A stretch of DNA of 64,000 bases. It comes from Bacillota bacterium (GTDB lineage Bacteria; Bacillota; UBA4882; UBA8346). Below are positions 1-9,444 of the stretch, piece after piece. The translations under genes and the position numbers were made by a program. The notes under the pieces were generated by a model, which did not search any database, was not told where the DNA came from, and worked only from the letters and a program-made list of their open reading frames with translations. Location of the stretch: NCBI GenBank assembly GCA_023400055.1, contig JAEXFN010000036.1:1-64000 (forward strand). Reading direction: 5' to 3'. How positions within the stretch are numbered: the first letter of the stretch is position 1; every line of letters begins with the position of its first letter.

Positions 1-210
1 CTGAAAGAGCTTGCTGAGTGACTGAAAGAGCTTGCTGAGTGACTGAAAGAGCTTGCTGAGCGACTGAAAGAGCTTGCTGAGCGACTGAAAGAGCTTGCTG
101 AGTGACTGAAAGAGCTTGCTGAGTGACTGAAAGAGCTTGCTGAGTGACTGAAAGAGCTTGCTGAGCGACTGAAAGAGCTTGCTCAGTCACTCAGCGAGTT
201 TCAAGATTCA
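1..210. repeat. 21-bp tandem array, family A (nearly perfect)
   Basis: Nine consecutive 21-bp units fill 1-189, followed by one degenerate unit to about 210. The core CTGAAAGAGCTTGCTGAG is identical in units 1-8. Only the last three bases vary (TGA or CGA), and unit 9 is slightly diverged. The array starts at the window edge, so it may extend further upstream. It lies 43 bp past the stop of the minus-strand helicase gene. One forward frame reads LKELAE followed by a stop or Arg, so it is not an open coding frame. Related but more diverged arrays occur at 18002-18240 and 60841-61071. Confidence 0.95.
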
Positions 211-252
211 TTTGTAGAGCCGGTATGGCCTGTTGAGGAGCTGTAGCAGTCT

Positions 253-3200
253 TTACTCCGCGAACAGGCCGCGGATCTCCGTCAACGTCATTTTGGCCAG
301 AAAATTTTCGCCCGGCTGGATGACCGCGTCCACCAATTGCCGCTTCCGTTGCTGCATGGCATAGATCTTTTCCTCAATGGTGCCCTGGGTTACCAATTTA
401 AAAACTTGAACCACGTTGCGCTGGCCGATCCGGTAGGCCCGATCGGTGGCCTGATCCTCGACCGCCGGGTTCCACCAAGGGTCATAGTGGATCACTGTGT
501 CCGCGCCGGTCAGGTTCAAACCGGTGCCGCCGGCTTTCAGCGAAATCAGCATTATTTCGGTTTGGCCGGCGTTGAAGGCATTCACCAATTGCAGGCGCTC
601 CTGAGCCGGCGTCTGGCCGTCGATGCGCGAGAAACCGGTTCCTTCCTGCCGCAATTGCGCCGCGATCAGTTCCAGCATGGTCACGAATTGCGAGAAGATC
701 AGCAGGCGGTGACCGCCGGAAAGCGAATCCCGGACCAGTTCCAGCAGCAGTTCGAGCTTGGCGCTGCCGGCCCCGTAGTCTTCGATAAACAGGCCGGGAT
801 GGCAACAGATCTGGCGCAACCGGGTGAGCAGCGCCAGGATCTTCAACTGGCTTTTTTCAAAGCCGTTCTTTTCGACCTCTGCCTCCAATTCATTCCTGGC
901 CTTGGCCAGATAGGCGAGGTAGATCTTCTGCTGTTCCCCGGCCATGGCGCAGCTCAGCTTGGTCTCGATCTTCTCCGGCAGTTCGGTCAGGACGTCCTTC
1001 TTCAGACGCCGCAGGATGAACGGCCGGATATGCTGGCCCAGATCTTCCAATGCCGCGGGGTCGTTGGCCTTAACGATCGGTTTTTCGAATTGATTTTGGA
1101 ACTTATGATGCGAGTAAAGATAGCCCGGCATGATAAAATCGAAGATCGACCACAGTTCGGTCAGGGAGTTCTCGATGGGCGTGCCGGTCAGGGCGAAGTA
1201 ACGCCGGGCCTTGACCGCTTTGACCGATTTGGCGTTGATGGTTTCCGGATTCTTGATGTGCTGCGCTTCGTCCAGGAAGCAGAAGGCGAATTCCAGCTCC
1301 TGAATGGCCTCGATATCGCGGCGGATCAACGGATACGAAGTGATGACAAAGGCGTAATCCGGCGCCTGTTGCAGCAGGCGATCCCGCTCCTCTTTCGGGC
1401 CGTCCAGAATCAACACCGACAGTTCCGGAGCGAATTTAGCGATCTCCTCCCGCCAGTTATAGACCAAGGAGGTCGGCGCCACCACCAGAGAGGGCAACTT
1501 GGGCGCAGCATGTTCCAGCGTGACCATGACCAGGACGATGACCTGAAGCGTTTTGCCGAGCCCCATGTCGTCGGCGAGAATTCCGCCGAAGCCGTAATCG
1601 GCGAGGGTCTTCAGCCATTTCAAACCGGTTTTCTGGTAATCGCGCAGCACGCTGGCGAGCGCGGCCGGAGGTTCGACCTCCATTTCCTGCGGATCCCTGA
1701 CGGAACGGACCAGCTGTTTAAAGGCGGCGTTGAGGTTGAAACGCTCCCGGCTGTAATCGCGGACGGCGCGGTCCAGGTAGAGCGCCCGGTATTTGGGCAT
1801 GGTAATCAGGTTTTTTTGAAGGTCTTTGCCGGTCAGCCCGAGTTGGGCCAGGAGTTTGCCCACCGCGACGATCTCCGGCCGCTCCAGCGGGATGAAGTCG
1901 CCGCTTTTCAAACGGTAATAGCGCCTCTTTTCGCGGATGGCGGCGATGAACTCCGCCAGCTCAGCGGGGGAGAGATCGTCGGTTTGGAAAGAAACCTCCA
2001 GCAGATCGGAGGACTCATCGAGCCGGATGGCGCCGTTAAAACGGGGGGACAGCTTGATCCGCAGCTTGTCGAAGGCCTCGGAACGGTAGACTTCGGCACT
2101 GTCCAGGAGCCCCGGCAGCGTATCCACGAGAAATTGGTAGGTTAGCTCTTCATCCTCGAGCACATAACGGTCGTCGCGCGGCTCGAAGCCGGCCGCTTTC
2201 AGCGTCTCCAGGAAAGACGCTTCCCGGGGCAGCTCGCGGATCAGGAGTTGCGTGTCAGCGGAGTCGCTGGGCGGCGGCGCGAGCGGATTTAATTCGTTGG
2301 TCCCGTATTTAAAGACGACTTTGGCGCTGATCCCGCGGCCATAGCGGTCCAGCCATGCCAAAACGGTCAGGGGTTCCTGGGATAAACGTGCCTCGATCTC
2401 CGGAGCGATGGCCAGCCGGCAGACGGTTTGGAGGGCTGGCGCCGCTTGGCTGATGAACGCCGCGGCGTCCGCGTCGGTCAGGGGCAACGCCGTTCTGGAA
2501 ACCCTGGCGAAGGATTCAAGCACCGGCAACAACGGTTGGATGGCGGCGGCCGGCGGCAGGAAGAAGCAGTCGCCGGATACGAAAATATTCCGTCTGGCGT
2601 TCAGGGTGTAAATCGGCTTTTCCGCCTGCAGCTTCAGCTCCAGATGTTCCTGGCCCGGAACGAGCTGTAACTGAAAGGGCGGTACGTCGCGCCGAATCCG
2701 GATGGGACGCGTTTCGCCGTGGTTTTCCCGCATCCACAGCGCGTTCTCCATGGCTCCGGCGAAATTCAGGAAGCGCTCCAGCCGGGAGGGGGTCAGCTCA
2801 AAAAGGTTCTTATTATACAGGGAGTAGACGTTCAGGCCCTGGGTGAAATGTTCGTCATGGAAAGCCTCCACCAGCATGTCGATGAGCGGCTGATCCGCCG
2901 GTTTGAATGATTGCCGCTGCGGCTGGAAAACAAATGATTTGCCAAAATGAAGTTCATGCCGGTAAACGACTGCGTCCATCAGGTCGACGATTTTTTTGAC
3001 CATGTAGAACCGGCCATTGCCCATTTGGAGGGTAAGATACGGCGCGGGACGGGAAAACTTGGGATCGCAATGCAAAATCACCAGCAATTGAACGGTTTCT
3101 TTGGGGGCGGCGGCAGTTTGGGTCTCATCCATGAGCTTGCTAACCAACGAACGGGAGAGCGCCAGGCGCGGGTCCGACTGCGGCGGTTCGGCATTTTGGC

Positions 3201-3555
3201 GCACCAGTTGCAGCTGGAGATCTTTCGTTTCCGCCGCATCGCTCTCGCTCAGGGAGTCCGGAGCCAGCCGCAGCGAGGTCGCCAGATAATTTAGCAGTAC
3301 CGCCACGGTGTGCTTGCAAGCGCCGTCATATTGCGCATAAGCCGGGCAACTGCAATTGTAATCCACCACATCCCCGGCTTGATTCAGTTCGATTTCCACC
3401 GCGTACCGTTCGCTGCCCGAGACGATGGCCGAAATTCGTTTCTCCTGTGGCGAATAGGAATAACTCTTGATCGAGCCACGCTGATAATAATCCAGGCCGC
3501 GGCTATAGGTCTGCCCGTTAGCCGCCAGATTACGGATCGCTGTTTTCGAAAGCAT
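253..3555 (-). CDS. SWIM zinc-finger SNF2-family helicase/ATPase
   Basis: A 1100-residue protein. The N-terminal part carries a SWIM zinc finger (CSC, then CKH about 13 residues on, near residue 70-90). A long linker region follows, then a C-terminal SNF2 ATPase. Visible helicase motifs are DDMGLGKT (Walker A, about residue 655), DEAQHIKNP (motif II), LTGTPIENS, LIFSQF, and SLKAGGTGLNL followed by an RAYRIGQ motif VI. This is the usual layout of bacterial DEAD/DEAH-type SNF2 proteins, thought to translocate on double-stranded DNA and remodel protein-DNA complexes; the bacterial target is unknown. The start at 3555 (MLSKTAIRN) is preferred over an upstream in-frame TTG at 3627 because homologues begin here, although the ribosome binding site is weak. 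It is monocistronic. Confidence 0.93.
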   Translation of the reverse strand: MLSKTAIRNLAANGQTYSRGLDYYQRGSIKSYSYSPQEKRISAIVSGSERYAVEIELNQAGDVVDYNCSCPAYAQYDGACKHTVAVLLNYLATSLRLAPDSLSESDAAETKDLQLQLVRQNAEPPQSDPRLALSRSLVSKLMDETQTAAAPKETVQLLVILHCDPKFSRPAPYLTLQMGNGRFYMVKKIVDLMDAVVYRHELHFGKSFVFQPQRQSFKPADQPLIDMLVEAFHDEHFTQGLNVYSLYNKNLFELTPSRLERFLNFAGAMENALWMRENHGETRPIRIRRDVPPFQLQLVPGQEHLELKLQAEKPIYTLNARRNIFVSGDCFFLPPAAAIQPLLPVLESFARVSRTALPLTDADAAAFISQAAPALQTVCRLAIAPEIEARLSQEPLTVLAWLDRYGRGISAKVVFKYGTNELNPLAPPPSDSADTQLLIRELPREASFLETLKAAGFEPRDDRYVLEDEELTYQFLVDTLPGLLDSAEVYRSEAFDKLRIKLSPRFNGAIRLDESSDLLEVSFQTDDLSPAELAEFIAAIREKRRYYRLKSGDFIPLERPEIVAVGKLLAQLGLTGKDLQKNLITMPKYRALYLDRAVRDYSRERFNLNAAFKQLVRSVRDPQEMEVEPPAALASVLRDYQKTGLKWLKTLADYGFGGILADDMGLGKTLQVIVLVMVTLEHAAPKLPSLVVAPTSLVYNWREEIAKFAPELSVLILDGPKEERDRLLQQAPDYAFVITSYPLIRRDIEAIQELEFAFCFLDEAQHIKNPETINAKSVKAVKARRYFALTGTPIENSLTELWSIFDFIMPGYLYSHHKFQNQFEKPIVKANDPAALEDLGQHIRPFILRRLKKDVLTELPEKIETKLSCAMAGEQQKIYLAYLAKARNELEAEVEKNGFEKSQLKILALLTRLRQICCHPGLFIEDYGAGSAKLELLLELVRDSLSGGHRLLIFSQFVTMLELIAAQLRQEGTGFSRIDGQTPAQERLQLVNAFNAGQTEIMLISLKAGGTGLNLTGADTVIHYDPWWNPAVEDQATDRAYRIGQRNVVQVFKLVTQGTIEEKIYAMQQRKRQLVDAVIQPGENFLAKMTLTEIRGLFAE

Positions 3556-3845
3556 CGTTATACCCGATTTCTTCAGTGGTGCGATTATATTATTAATGAG
3601 ATTATCAGAAAATGCGCCCCCTGGCAAGTAAACGGAGAAGCTTGAAACGCCGGATTCGAATATTTAGGCAAATTTGCTCCGGGTTTAAGAGCCAACGCGC
3701 CGCCAATCTTTTAAAATCCATAAGCAAAACTGCCAGTTGCGGCGGGCTGCGGATTGCGCCCCGGCGTCATGACGGGCAGTTTTATATCTTGCAGCGAAAG
3801 GAACGAAAATTTAGTTGGAGCGCCGCTGGCGCTTTTAACCGGACC

Positions 3846-4592
3846 TCAGATCACGAAACCGCCGTTGGGACTGATGACTTGGCCGGTGATGAAGTTCGCC
3901 GCCTCCGCAGCGAGAAACAAGGCGGTCTGCGCGATGTCGTCGGGAGCTCCCAACCGGAGCAGGGGCGTCATTTCCTTTAATTCCCGCAATTCGTTCTCGG
4001 CGAGGCCCGCCAGCATCTCGGTGGCAATGATGCCGGGTGCGATGCAATTGACTTGAATGTTGGAAGGTCCCAGTTCCTTGGCCAGCGCTTTAGTCAAACC
4101 GATCACCCCGGCCTTGGCCGCGGAGTAGTGAACCTCGCAAGCGGCGCCGCTGATACCCCAGATCGAGCTGATATTGATGATCTTGCCCGATTTACGCGGC
4201 AGCATGTACCGCAAAGCCGCCTGGCAGCAGTGGAACACGCCTTTTAAGTTAACCGCAATCATCTCGTCCCAATCCCCGTCGCTGATCTCGGTAAAAAGTT
4301 TCGTCTGGGCCACGCCGGCATTGTTGATCAGCACATCGACGGCGCCGAACTGCTTAAAACCGTATTCCAGCAGCGCCGTTGCTTCTTCGCGGCTCGCGAC
4401 ATCGGCTTGAAAGAGCTCCGCGGAATGGCCCTGGCTGCGCAACCCGGCCACCAGTTGCTCGGCACTGGTCTTGGAATAACGGTAATTGACCAGCACCTGA
4501 TAATCATGGGCCGCGAACCGTTCGGCCATCGCCCGGCCGATCCCTCGCGAAGCCCCGGTAATGATCACCGTTTTCCTCTCGGTCTTGGTCAA
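3846..4592 (-). CDS. SDR-family oxidoreductase (FabG-like)
   Basis: A 248-residue classical short-chain dehydrogenase/reductase. It shows the Rossmann motif TGASRGIG near the N-terminus, NNAG in the middle, and the catalytic Ser-Tyr-Lys set (NISSIWG, then YSAAK), ending in the usual GGFVI. It would catalyse NAD(P)H-dependent interconversion of a ketone and an alcohol. The nearest functional type is 3-oxoacyl-ACP reductase, but it stands alone with no fatty-acid genes nearby, so the substrate is open. The TTG start at 4592 is chosen because GGAGG lies about 8 bases upstream and the preceding in-frame residues do not look like SDR sequence. It is transcribed away from the next gene. Confidence 0.9.
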   Translation of the reverse strand: MTKTERKTVIITGASRGIGRAMAERFAAHDYQVLVNYRYSKTSAEQLVAGLRSQGHSAELFQADVASREEATALLEYGFKQFGAVDVLINNAGVAQTKLFTEISDGDWDEMIAVNLKGVFHCCQAALRYMLPRKSGKIINISSIWGISGAACEVHYSAAKAGVIGLTKALAKELGPSNIQVNCIAPGIIATEMLAGLAENELRELKEMTPLLRLGAPDDIAQTALFLAAEAANFITGQVISPNGGFVI

Positions 4593-4870
4593 ACGGATTC
4601 CTCCAGACGTTATTTTGAAATCTAAATCTTTATGGTTATGGAAGATGATTCGGCTACAGTTCAATATTCCCTTCTTTTTGGCAAAATAGTGTTTAGCGGT
4701 GTCGATTCAAGCTGAGGATAACAGAGATTATTTCTGTATAAAGTAGGAAGAAGGGGCGGGTCCGGTTTCACAAGATTCGTCAATTTCAAATTATGGTGTC
4801 CGTGAGAAGGAAAATTTGGCATGATTGCGGAAAATAGCATAAAGAAAGTGGCAGCAAAATGGGTGACGAA

Positions 4871-5722
4871 ATGTCCGAGCAACGACTCTCGCTGGATCAA
4901 TTGCAGCGGATCCGCACCAAATTGAATCGCTTGAACAATGGCAGCCGCATCCGGGATGACGCCGGGGCCTGCCGTTTCATTAATGAACGCGGATTTGTGT
5001 TATTGATGCCGATCGACGGAATTCCGCTGCCCAGCCTCTCCGAAGCGGATGAGGCCGAGGCCTGGCTCGGTTTTGCGATTACTGATCGCGCTTGGGCCTG
5101 GAAAGAAACCTTGCCTCAGCAAAAATTATGCGCCTATACCAAACTGATTCATGGCCGGGGCACCTTCATCGATTGGCGGTTGTATCCGTCGTTTCTCAAG
5201 GTTTACGGCCCCGACGGCGATCCGGAGTATGAGTATGAGAATGGCCGCCTGGACCGGACCGAACGGGATCTTTACCGAATTGTCGCGACGGATGGGCCCA
5301 TTGATTCTCGCGAGCTCTGGGTCAGGGCCAAATCGATCTTCGACGGGAAGCGGCAGCGTTTCACGGCGGCGCTGGAGCGCTTGCAAACCCGGTTTTACTT
5401 GACAGTCGCCGGGGGATCCCTGGAAGGCTGGACTTTGCATATCTGGGATCTGGTGGAACGGCAAGCGCCGCCGGAGACCTTAGTTAACCTGCCCTCGGCC
5501 GCGGCGGCCAGAGCCAACATTCTGCAACAGACCATCCGCAACTGTCACGCCATTCCCGAAAGAAAACTCCGGTCCATCCTGCGGTGGCCCCAAATGGAGC
5601 TGCAGGAGAGCATCCGAACGATGAAAAATAACGGTTTGATCGCTGAGGTCGAAGTCGGGGGAGAGGCTTCGTCATGGCTGATGTTTAATGAAAGGCTGGT
5701 AAATGAAATTTGCTATTTGTAA
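4871..5722 (+). CDS. Uncharacterised protein, possibly winged-helix AlkZ-related
   Basis: A 283-residue soluble protein with no signal peptide or membrane segment. I do not recognise it with certainty. Its layout resembles Bacillota proteins annotated as AlkZ-related: an N-terminal helical part, a central conserved block (RLYPSF, then EYEYENGRLDRTERDLYRI, about residues 112-140), and a C-terminal winged-helix-like region (ILRWPQMELQESIRTMKNNG). AlkZ relatives are HTH DNA-binding glycosylase-like proteins, but no AlkZ catalytic motif is evident to me. The ATG at 4871 follows a GGTG; an in-frame ATG at 4859 is the alternative. It is divergent from the SDR gene with a 278-bp spacer, and 141 bp of unremarkable AT-rich sequence follows. 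Confidence 0.6.
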   Translation: MSEQRLSLDQLQRIRTKLNRLNNGSRIRDDAGACRFINERGFVLLMPIDGIPLPSLSEADEAEAWLGFAITDRAWAWKETLPQQKLCAYTKLIHGRGTFIDWRLYPSFLKVYGPDGDPEYEYENGRLDRTERDLYRIVATDGPIDSRELWVRAKSIFDGKRQRFTAALERLQTRFYLTVAGGSLEGWTLHIWDLVERQAPPETLVNLPSAAAARANILQQTIRNCHAIPERKLRSILRWPQMELQESIRTMKNNGLIAEVEVGGEASSWLMFNERLVNEICYL

Positions 5723-5863
5723 AATGAGATGGACAATGGAAAGCTAAACTTATATCCCAATTGTCATAATGAACCCAAATCGAAATAAATGATTTTGCCT
5801 TAACCCTTTGGGCCGATAGGAAAATTAAAGCCTGAGAGTTTGCTTGGGTGAGGAGTGCAAAAA

Positions 5864-6688
5864 ATGAGCTGGTTAAACAGGATCGAACGCCGTTTTGGTA
5901 AATATGCCATTCAAAATCTAATGTATTACGTGATCGTCTTGAATGCCGTTTTTTATGTCCTGATGCTCTTCGACAACACCGGTCTGGTTATACGTTTCCT
6001 GACACTGGATCCTGCGCTGGTTTTGCGCGGCCAGATCTGGCGTTTGGTCAGTTTTATTTTTATCCCGCCAGCGGTCTCGCCATTATGGATCATTTTTACC
6101 TTATACTTTTATTATATGGTTGGCATTAACCTGGAGCATGAATGGGGCAGCTTCCGGTTCAACCTTTATTATTTGATCGGAATGCTGGCCACGATCGTCG
6201 TCGCCTTTATCTTCGGCGGCGCTACCGGCGTTTATCTGAATCTGTCGTTGTTTTTGGCGTTTGCGTATCTTTTCCCGGATTTTCAGATTATGCTGTTCTT
6301 TATCTTACCGGTTAAAGTCAAATATCTGGCCTGGTTGAACTGGGCGCTTTTGGGCTGGACCGTAATAACCGGTTCCTTGGGGAGCAAAGCCGTTGCCGTG
6401 GCTTCGGTGGTCAACTATTTTGTGTTCTTTGGCGCGGATCTAGTCTCTAGCGGCAAACTCAACCGCCAGGTCTCTCAGAATCGGAAACGTTTCTTTGCGC
6501 AGGTTGCCGAGACTCCGACTTTCCATCGTTGCACGGTCTGCGGCATCACCGAAAAGACCAATCCGAAGATGGATTTTACGTACTGCAAACTCTGTGAGGG
6601 AGAGTACGAATACTGTACCAAACATATCAACGATCATCAACATATAACTGGGGAGAATGTCCGGGCCGATTCCGACGGGCGATCGTGA
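5864..6688 (+). CDS. Rhomboid-like membrane protein with C-terminal zinc ribbon, probably non-catalytic
   Basis: A 274-residue protein with about six hydrophobic segments between residues 20 and 200, then a soluble tail. The membrane part resembles the rhomboid fold. The Gly-x-Ser-Gly active-site loop is replaced (FGGATGVYLNLS), and I see no clear catalytic His, so it is probably a pseudoprotease. The tail carries Cys pairs (CTVCG, then CKLC, then YCTKHINDHQH) that look like a metal-binding ribbon facing the cytosol. The ATG at 5864 is chosen because AGGAG lies 9 bases upstream; GTG at 5855 is also in frame. It converges with the ABC operon across a strong hairpin. Its function is unknown. 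Confidence 0.75.
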   Translation: MSWLNRIERRFGKYAIQNLMYYVIVLNAVFYVLMLFDNTGLVIRFLTLDPALVLRGQIWRLVSFIFIPPAVSPLWIIFTLYFYYMVGINLEHEWGSFRFNLYYLIGMLATIVVAFIFGGATGVYLNLSLFLAFAYLFPDFQIMLFFILPVKVKYLAWLNWALLGWTVITGSLGSKAVAVASVVNYFVFFGADLVSSGKLNRQVSQNRKRFFAQVAETPTFHRCTVCGITEKTNPKMDFTYCKLCEGEYEYCTKHINDHQHITGENVRADSDGRS

Positions 6689-6733
6689 AACAGCTGGCGG
6701 AGCAGTCAGAATACGAATAATCCGATTTCCTTT

Positions 6734-6772
6734 CAAAAAAAGAGCTGTCCCGCAGGTTTACAGGGACAGCTC
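6734..6772 (-). terminator. Rho-independent terminator of the opp-type operon (possibly bidirectional)
   Basis: A perfect 10-bp stem, GAGCTGTCCC paired with GGGACAGCTC (6742-6751 and 6763-6772), with an 11-base loop. Read on the minus strand it is followed by a run of seven T. On the plus strand it is followed by CGGTTTTA, so it may also end the rhomboid-like transcript. Confidence 0.9.
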
Positions 6773-6805
6773 CGGTTTTATGGAACAGGGCAATGTTCCG
6801 ATCCA

Positions 6806-7612
6806 TCAGGCCAAGTTCCATGTCTGGTTGAGTTTCGGGACGTCCTCGATCAACTGTTTGGCATAGGCCGTTTTGGGATGCAGGATCACCTCGTCAGCGC
6901 AGCCTTGCTCCACGATTCTGCCTTTTTCCATGATGTAAATCGTATCGCTCACGTAATAAGCCAGCCCCAAATCGTGAGTGATGAAGACGATGGTCATCCG
7001 GTTCTGATCCCGCAACTTCAACAGCATATCCAGGATGGTCGACCTGGAACAGGCGTCGATCATCGAAGTGGGTTCATCGGCGATTAGGATCTTCGGATTG
7101 AGCATAAATATCCGGGCAATCATGATCCGTTGCATCTGCCCGCCCGAAAGTTCAAAAGGATATTTATTTTGAAGTTCTTCATATTTCAGGTTCACAAATT
7201 CACAGGCGGTTTTCATCCGCTCCCGCTCTTCCGCCTTTGTCAGCCGCACCCCCTGCATTTTAAGGCAATCCTGCAGCAGGGTCTCGACCTTGCGAAATTG
7301 GTTGAAAGAGGAGAAGGGATCCTGAAAAATGGCCTGAATGTCCCGCCAATAACGGTTTCTTTGGCGGTGCGTCCGGAGGTTGCGCGGCTGGCCCAAATAA
7401 CGGATGGAACCGCCCGATGGTTTCAAAAGACCCAGAATGATCTTGGCCAGGGTGGTCTTGCCGCTGCCGCTCTCGCCGACGATCGAAATAATCTCGCCTT
7501 CATAGAACTGAAAGTCGACCCCATTCACGGCCCAGACGCTGCTATTGCCATAACCGAACACTCTGGAAATCCGTTCGCCGCTAAACAGTATTTTGTCGCA
7601 GCCCATGTCCAT
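6806..7612 (-). CDS. ABC transporter ATP-binding protein, OppF/DppF type
   Basis: A 268-residue nucleotide-binding subunit of an oligopeptide-family ABC importer. It has Walker [10 protein letters not shown] (about residue 46), signature LSGGQMQR, Walker [10 protein letters not shown] and the switch histidine in THDLG. It is the short form: the C-terminal oligopeptide extension seen in OppD is nearly absent. It pairs with the upstream ATPase to drive uptake through the two permeases. Its start overlaps the end of the oppD-like gene by 32 bp, which implies translational coupling. A second ATG at 7606 has better spacing from AAGGAG and could be the true start. It is the last gene of the operon, just before the hairpin at 6742. 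Confidence 0.92.
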   Translation of the reverse strand: MDMGCDKILFSGERISRVFGYGNSSVWAVNGVDFQFYEGEIISIVGESGSGKTTLAKIILGLLKPSGGSIRYLGQPRNLRTHRQRNRYWRDIQAIFQDPFSSFNQFRKVETLLQDCLKMQGVRLTKAEERERMKTACEFVNLKYEELQNKYPFELSGGQMQRIMIARIFMLNPKILIADEPTSMIDACSRSTILDMLLKLRDQNRMTIVFITHDLGLAYYVSDTIYIMEKGRIVEQGCADEVILHPKTAYAKQLIEDVPKLNQTWNLA

Positions 7613-8603
7613 CCATCTCCTTCAATTGGGTGATCTCAAAAATACATTTATATGAGCGAAAGCCCACTGTTTTATCGGGAACGTTTTGTTCACGGCAGGC
7701 ATCGACCGTATAATGGCAGCGATCGGCAAAACGGCAGCCGGTGGGGATCTGTTTTAAATTGGGGGGAGCGCCGGGAATGGCGGTCAACTTATGGGTCTTA
7801 ATGCCTTCTTCCGGTGCGATAATCGATCCCATCAGAGCCTTGGAATAGGGATGAAGCGGATCGAAAATTACCTCATTGGCCGCGCCTTTTTCAATGATTT
7901 CGCCGGCATACATCACGGCGATATCATCGGCCACATGACTGAGGAGCGGAAGCTCGTGGGTGATAAAGATCATCGCTGCGACAACCTGCTGTGCGATGAG
8001 TTTCTTTAACAGCTTGATCACGGCTTTTTGCGAGGTGACATCCAGGGCGGAAGTGGGTTCGTCGGCGATCAGAACTTTCGGATTGAGCATGGTCGCGATG
8101 GCGATCACGGTCCGTTGTTTCATTCCGCCGGACAGCTCGTTAGGAAAGGAGTTCAGGACCCGGACCGGCAGATTCAAGGATTCAAAACGCTCCCTGGCCT
8201 TCTGGTCGATCTCTGCATCGGAGATTCCGGCATGATGTTCCCGGACGATGTCCCGAATGAAATGGATGATCCGGCGGGTGGGATTCAAGGCGTTCATGGC
8301 CGCCTGGGGGATGTAGGCGATCTCGGTCCCGAGATATTTCTGGCGTAAGGTTTCGTATTCCAATTGCATGATATCGGTGCCGTCGATGACGATCGAACCG
8401 TGCTGAAAACAAAGCGGCGGGAAATAGAATCCCATCAGACTCAAAGCGAGGGTGGATTTGCCGCAGCCGGACTCGCCGGCGATTCCCAAGATCTTTCCTT
8501 CCTCAAGCGTCAATGAAACCCCGTCGACTGCATACAAACACTCCTTTAACCGGGTCCGGTAATAGGTTTTTAAGTTTTGAACTGTCAATAACGCTTTGCT
8601 CAT
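7581..8603 (-). CDS. ABC transporter ATP-binding protein, OppD/DppD type
   Basis: A 340-residue ATPase with Walker [10 protein letters not shown], signature LSGGMKQR, Walker [13 protein letters not shown] and switch THELP. It also has the C-terminal oligopeptide-type extension (HPYSKAL, then GCRFADRC with further Cys), a cysteine pattern that in DppD-type proteins can hold an iron-sulfur cluster. It works with the OppF-like subunit on the cytoplasmic face. The stop of the upstream permease gene is only 2 bp from this start, and the 3' end overlaps the next gene. The neighbouring glycosidases suggest an oligosaccharide substrate rather than a peptide, but that is inferred from context only. 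Confidence 0.93.
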   Translation of the reverse strand: MSKALLTVQNLKTYYRTRLKECLYAVDGVSLTLEEGKILGIAGESGCGKSTLALSLMGFYFPPLCFQHGSIVIDGTDIMQLEYETLRQKYLGTEIAYIPQAAMNALNPTRRIIHFIRDIVREHHAGISDAEIDQKARERFESLNLPVRVLNSFPNELSGGMKQRTVIAIATMLNPKVLIADEPTSALDVTSQKAVIKLLKKLIAQQVVAAMIFITHELPLLSHVADDIAVMYAGEIIEKGAANEVIFDPLHPYSKALMGSIIAPEEGIKTHKLTAIPGAPPNLKQIPTGCRFADRCHYTVDACREQNVPDKTVGFRSYKCIFEITQLKEMDGHGLRQNTV

Positions 8604-8605
8604 GG

Positions 8606-9442
8606 CTAACTCCTTATCTTGGGGTTGAATATTTCATCCATCCCAGTATTAATCGAGAATAACGAGAAGGTAACCGCGGTGACGATCAAGGCCGGGGGAA
8701 TAAAGGCCCACCACGCTCCGGCTGCCGTTGCTTCAAACATGATGGCCCAATTGAGCATGATGCCCAGCGAGATCGTATTGAACGGTCCCAGTCCGAGCAT
8801 GGAGATGGTGGCTTCATAAAGGATACCGGAGTTGATTTGAATGATGAAGGCCATGACGACATAGGAAGCGATATAGGGCAGGATCTCGGAGAGGATGATT
8901 CGCGGCGTGCTATATCCGGATATTTTAGCGATATTGACGTGGTCCCGAAGCCGCAGGGAGGTCGTCTGAGCGCGTACCGCCCGGGCGGTCCAGGGCCAAT
9001 TGGTTAAGCCGATAATAACCCCGATGATAGCGGCGCTCCGGGTGTTCAGGCTGACCGATATCAATATCAACACGATAAAAGAGGGAATCACAATAAACAT
9101 GTTATTGATGGTCGAAATGATATTATCGACGATGCCGCCGACATATCCGGCAAACAACCCGAGCGTCAGACCGATCGCGGTGGCGATCACTCCGGCAATT
9201 AAGCCGATATAGAGCGAGGTCCGGGTTCCATACATCAGCTCCAGTAAAACGTCTCGGCCAAAATTATCGGTCCCCAGCACGTATTGGGCATCGGGGTTTG
9301 CAAAACCGGTCGAAACCATTTCTAAAGGATCACCCCGGTTGATCAGGGGATAGGCGAACATCAAAACTAAAATACAGGCCAGTAATATCAGTCCGAAGAC
9401 GACTTTCGGGGATTTTAAAAGAATCCGGATGGTGCTGTTCAT
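8606..9442 (-). CDS. ABC transporter permease, OppC/DppC type
   Basis: A 278-residue integral membrane protein with about six transmembrane helices. The extracytoplasmic block [20 protein letters not shown], typical of OppC/DppC, follows the first helix. The EAA-like coupling loop is in the region of [20 protein letters not shown], where the ATPases dock. Together with the OppB-like permease it forms the translocation pore. It lies 2 bp from both neighbours, so all four transporter genes should sit on one message. Confidence 0.93.
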   Translation of the reverse strand: MNSTIRILLKSPKVVFGLILLACILVLMFAYPLINRGDPLEMVSTGFANPDAQYVLGTDNFGRDVLLELMYGTRTSLYIGLIAGVIATAIGLTLGLFAGYVGGIVDNIISTINNMFIVIPSFIVLILISVSLNTRSAAIIGVIIGLTNWPWTARAVRAQTTSLRLRDHVNIAKISGYSTPRIILSEILPYIASYVVMAFIIQINSGILYEATISMLGLGPFNTISLGIMLNWAIMFEATAAGAWWAFIPPALIVTAVTFSLFSINTGMDEIFNPKIRS

Positions 9443-9444
9443 GG

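Noticed and set aside
1..210. CRISPR array
   Set aside because: Units are contiguous with no spacers and only 21 bp long; no cas gene is nearby. The same applies to the other four arrays.
337..2145. 602-residue plus-strand frame
   Set aside because: Antisense shadow of the helicase gene, without a family match or ribosome binding site.
3819..3833. Hairpin AGCGCC/GGCGCT just past the SDR gene as a terminator
   Set aside because: The T run lies on the plus-strand side, where no gene ends; on the minus strand no T run follows.
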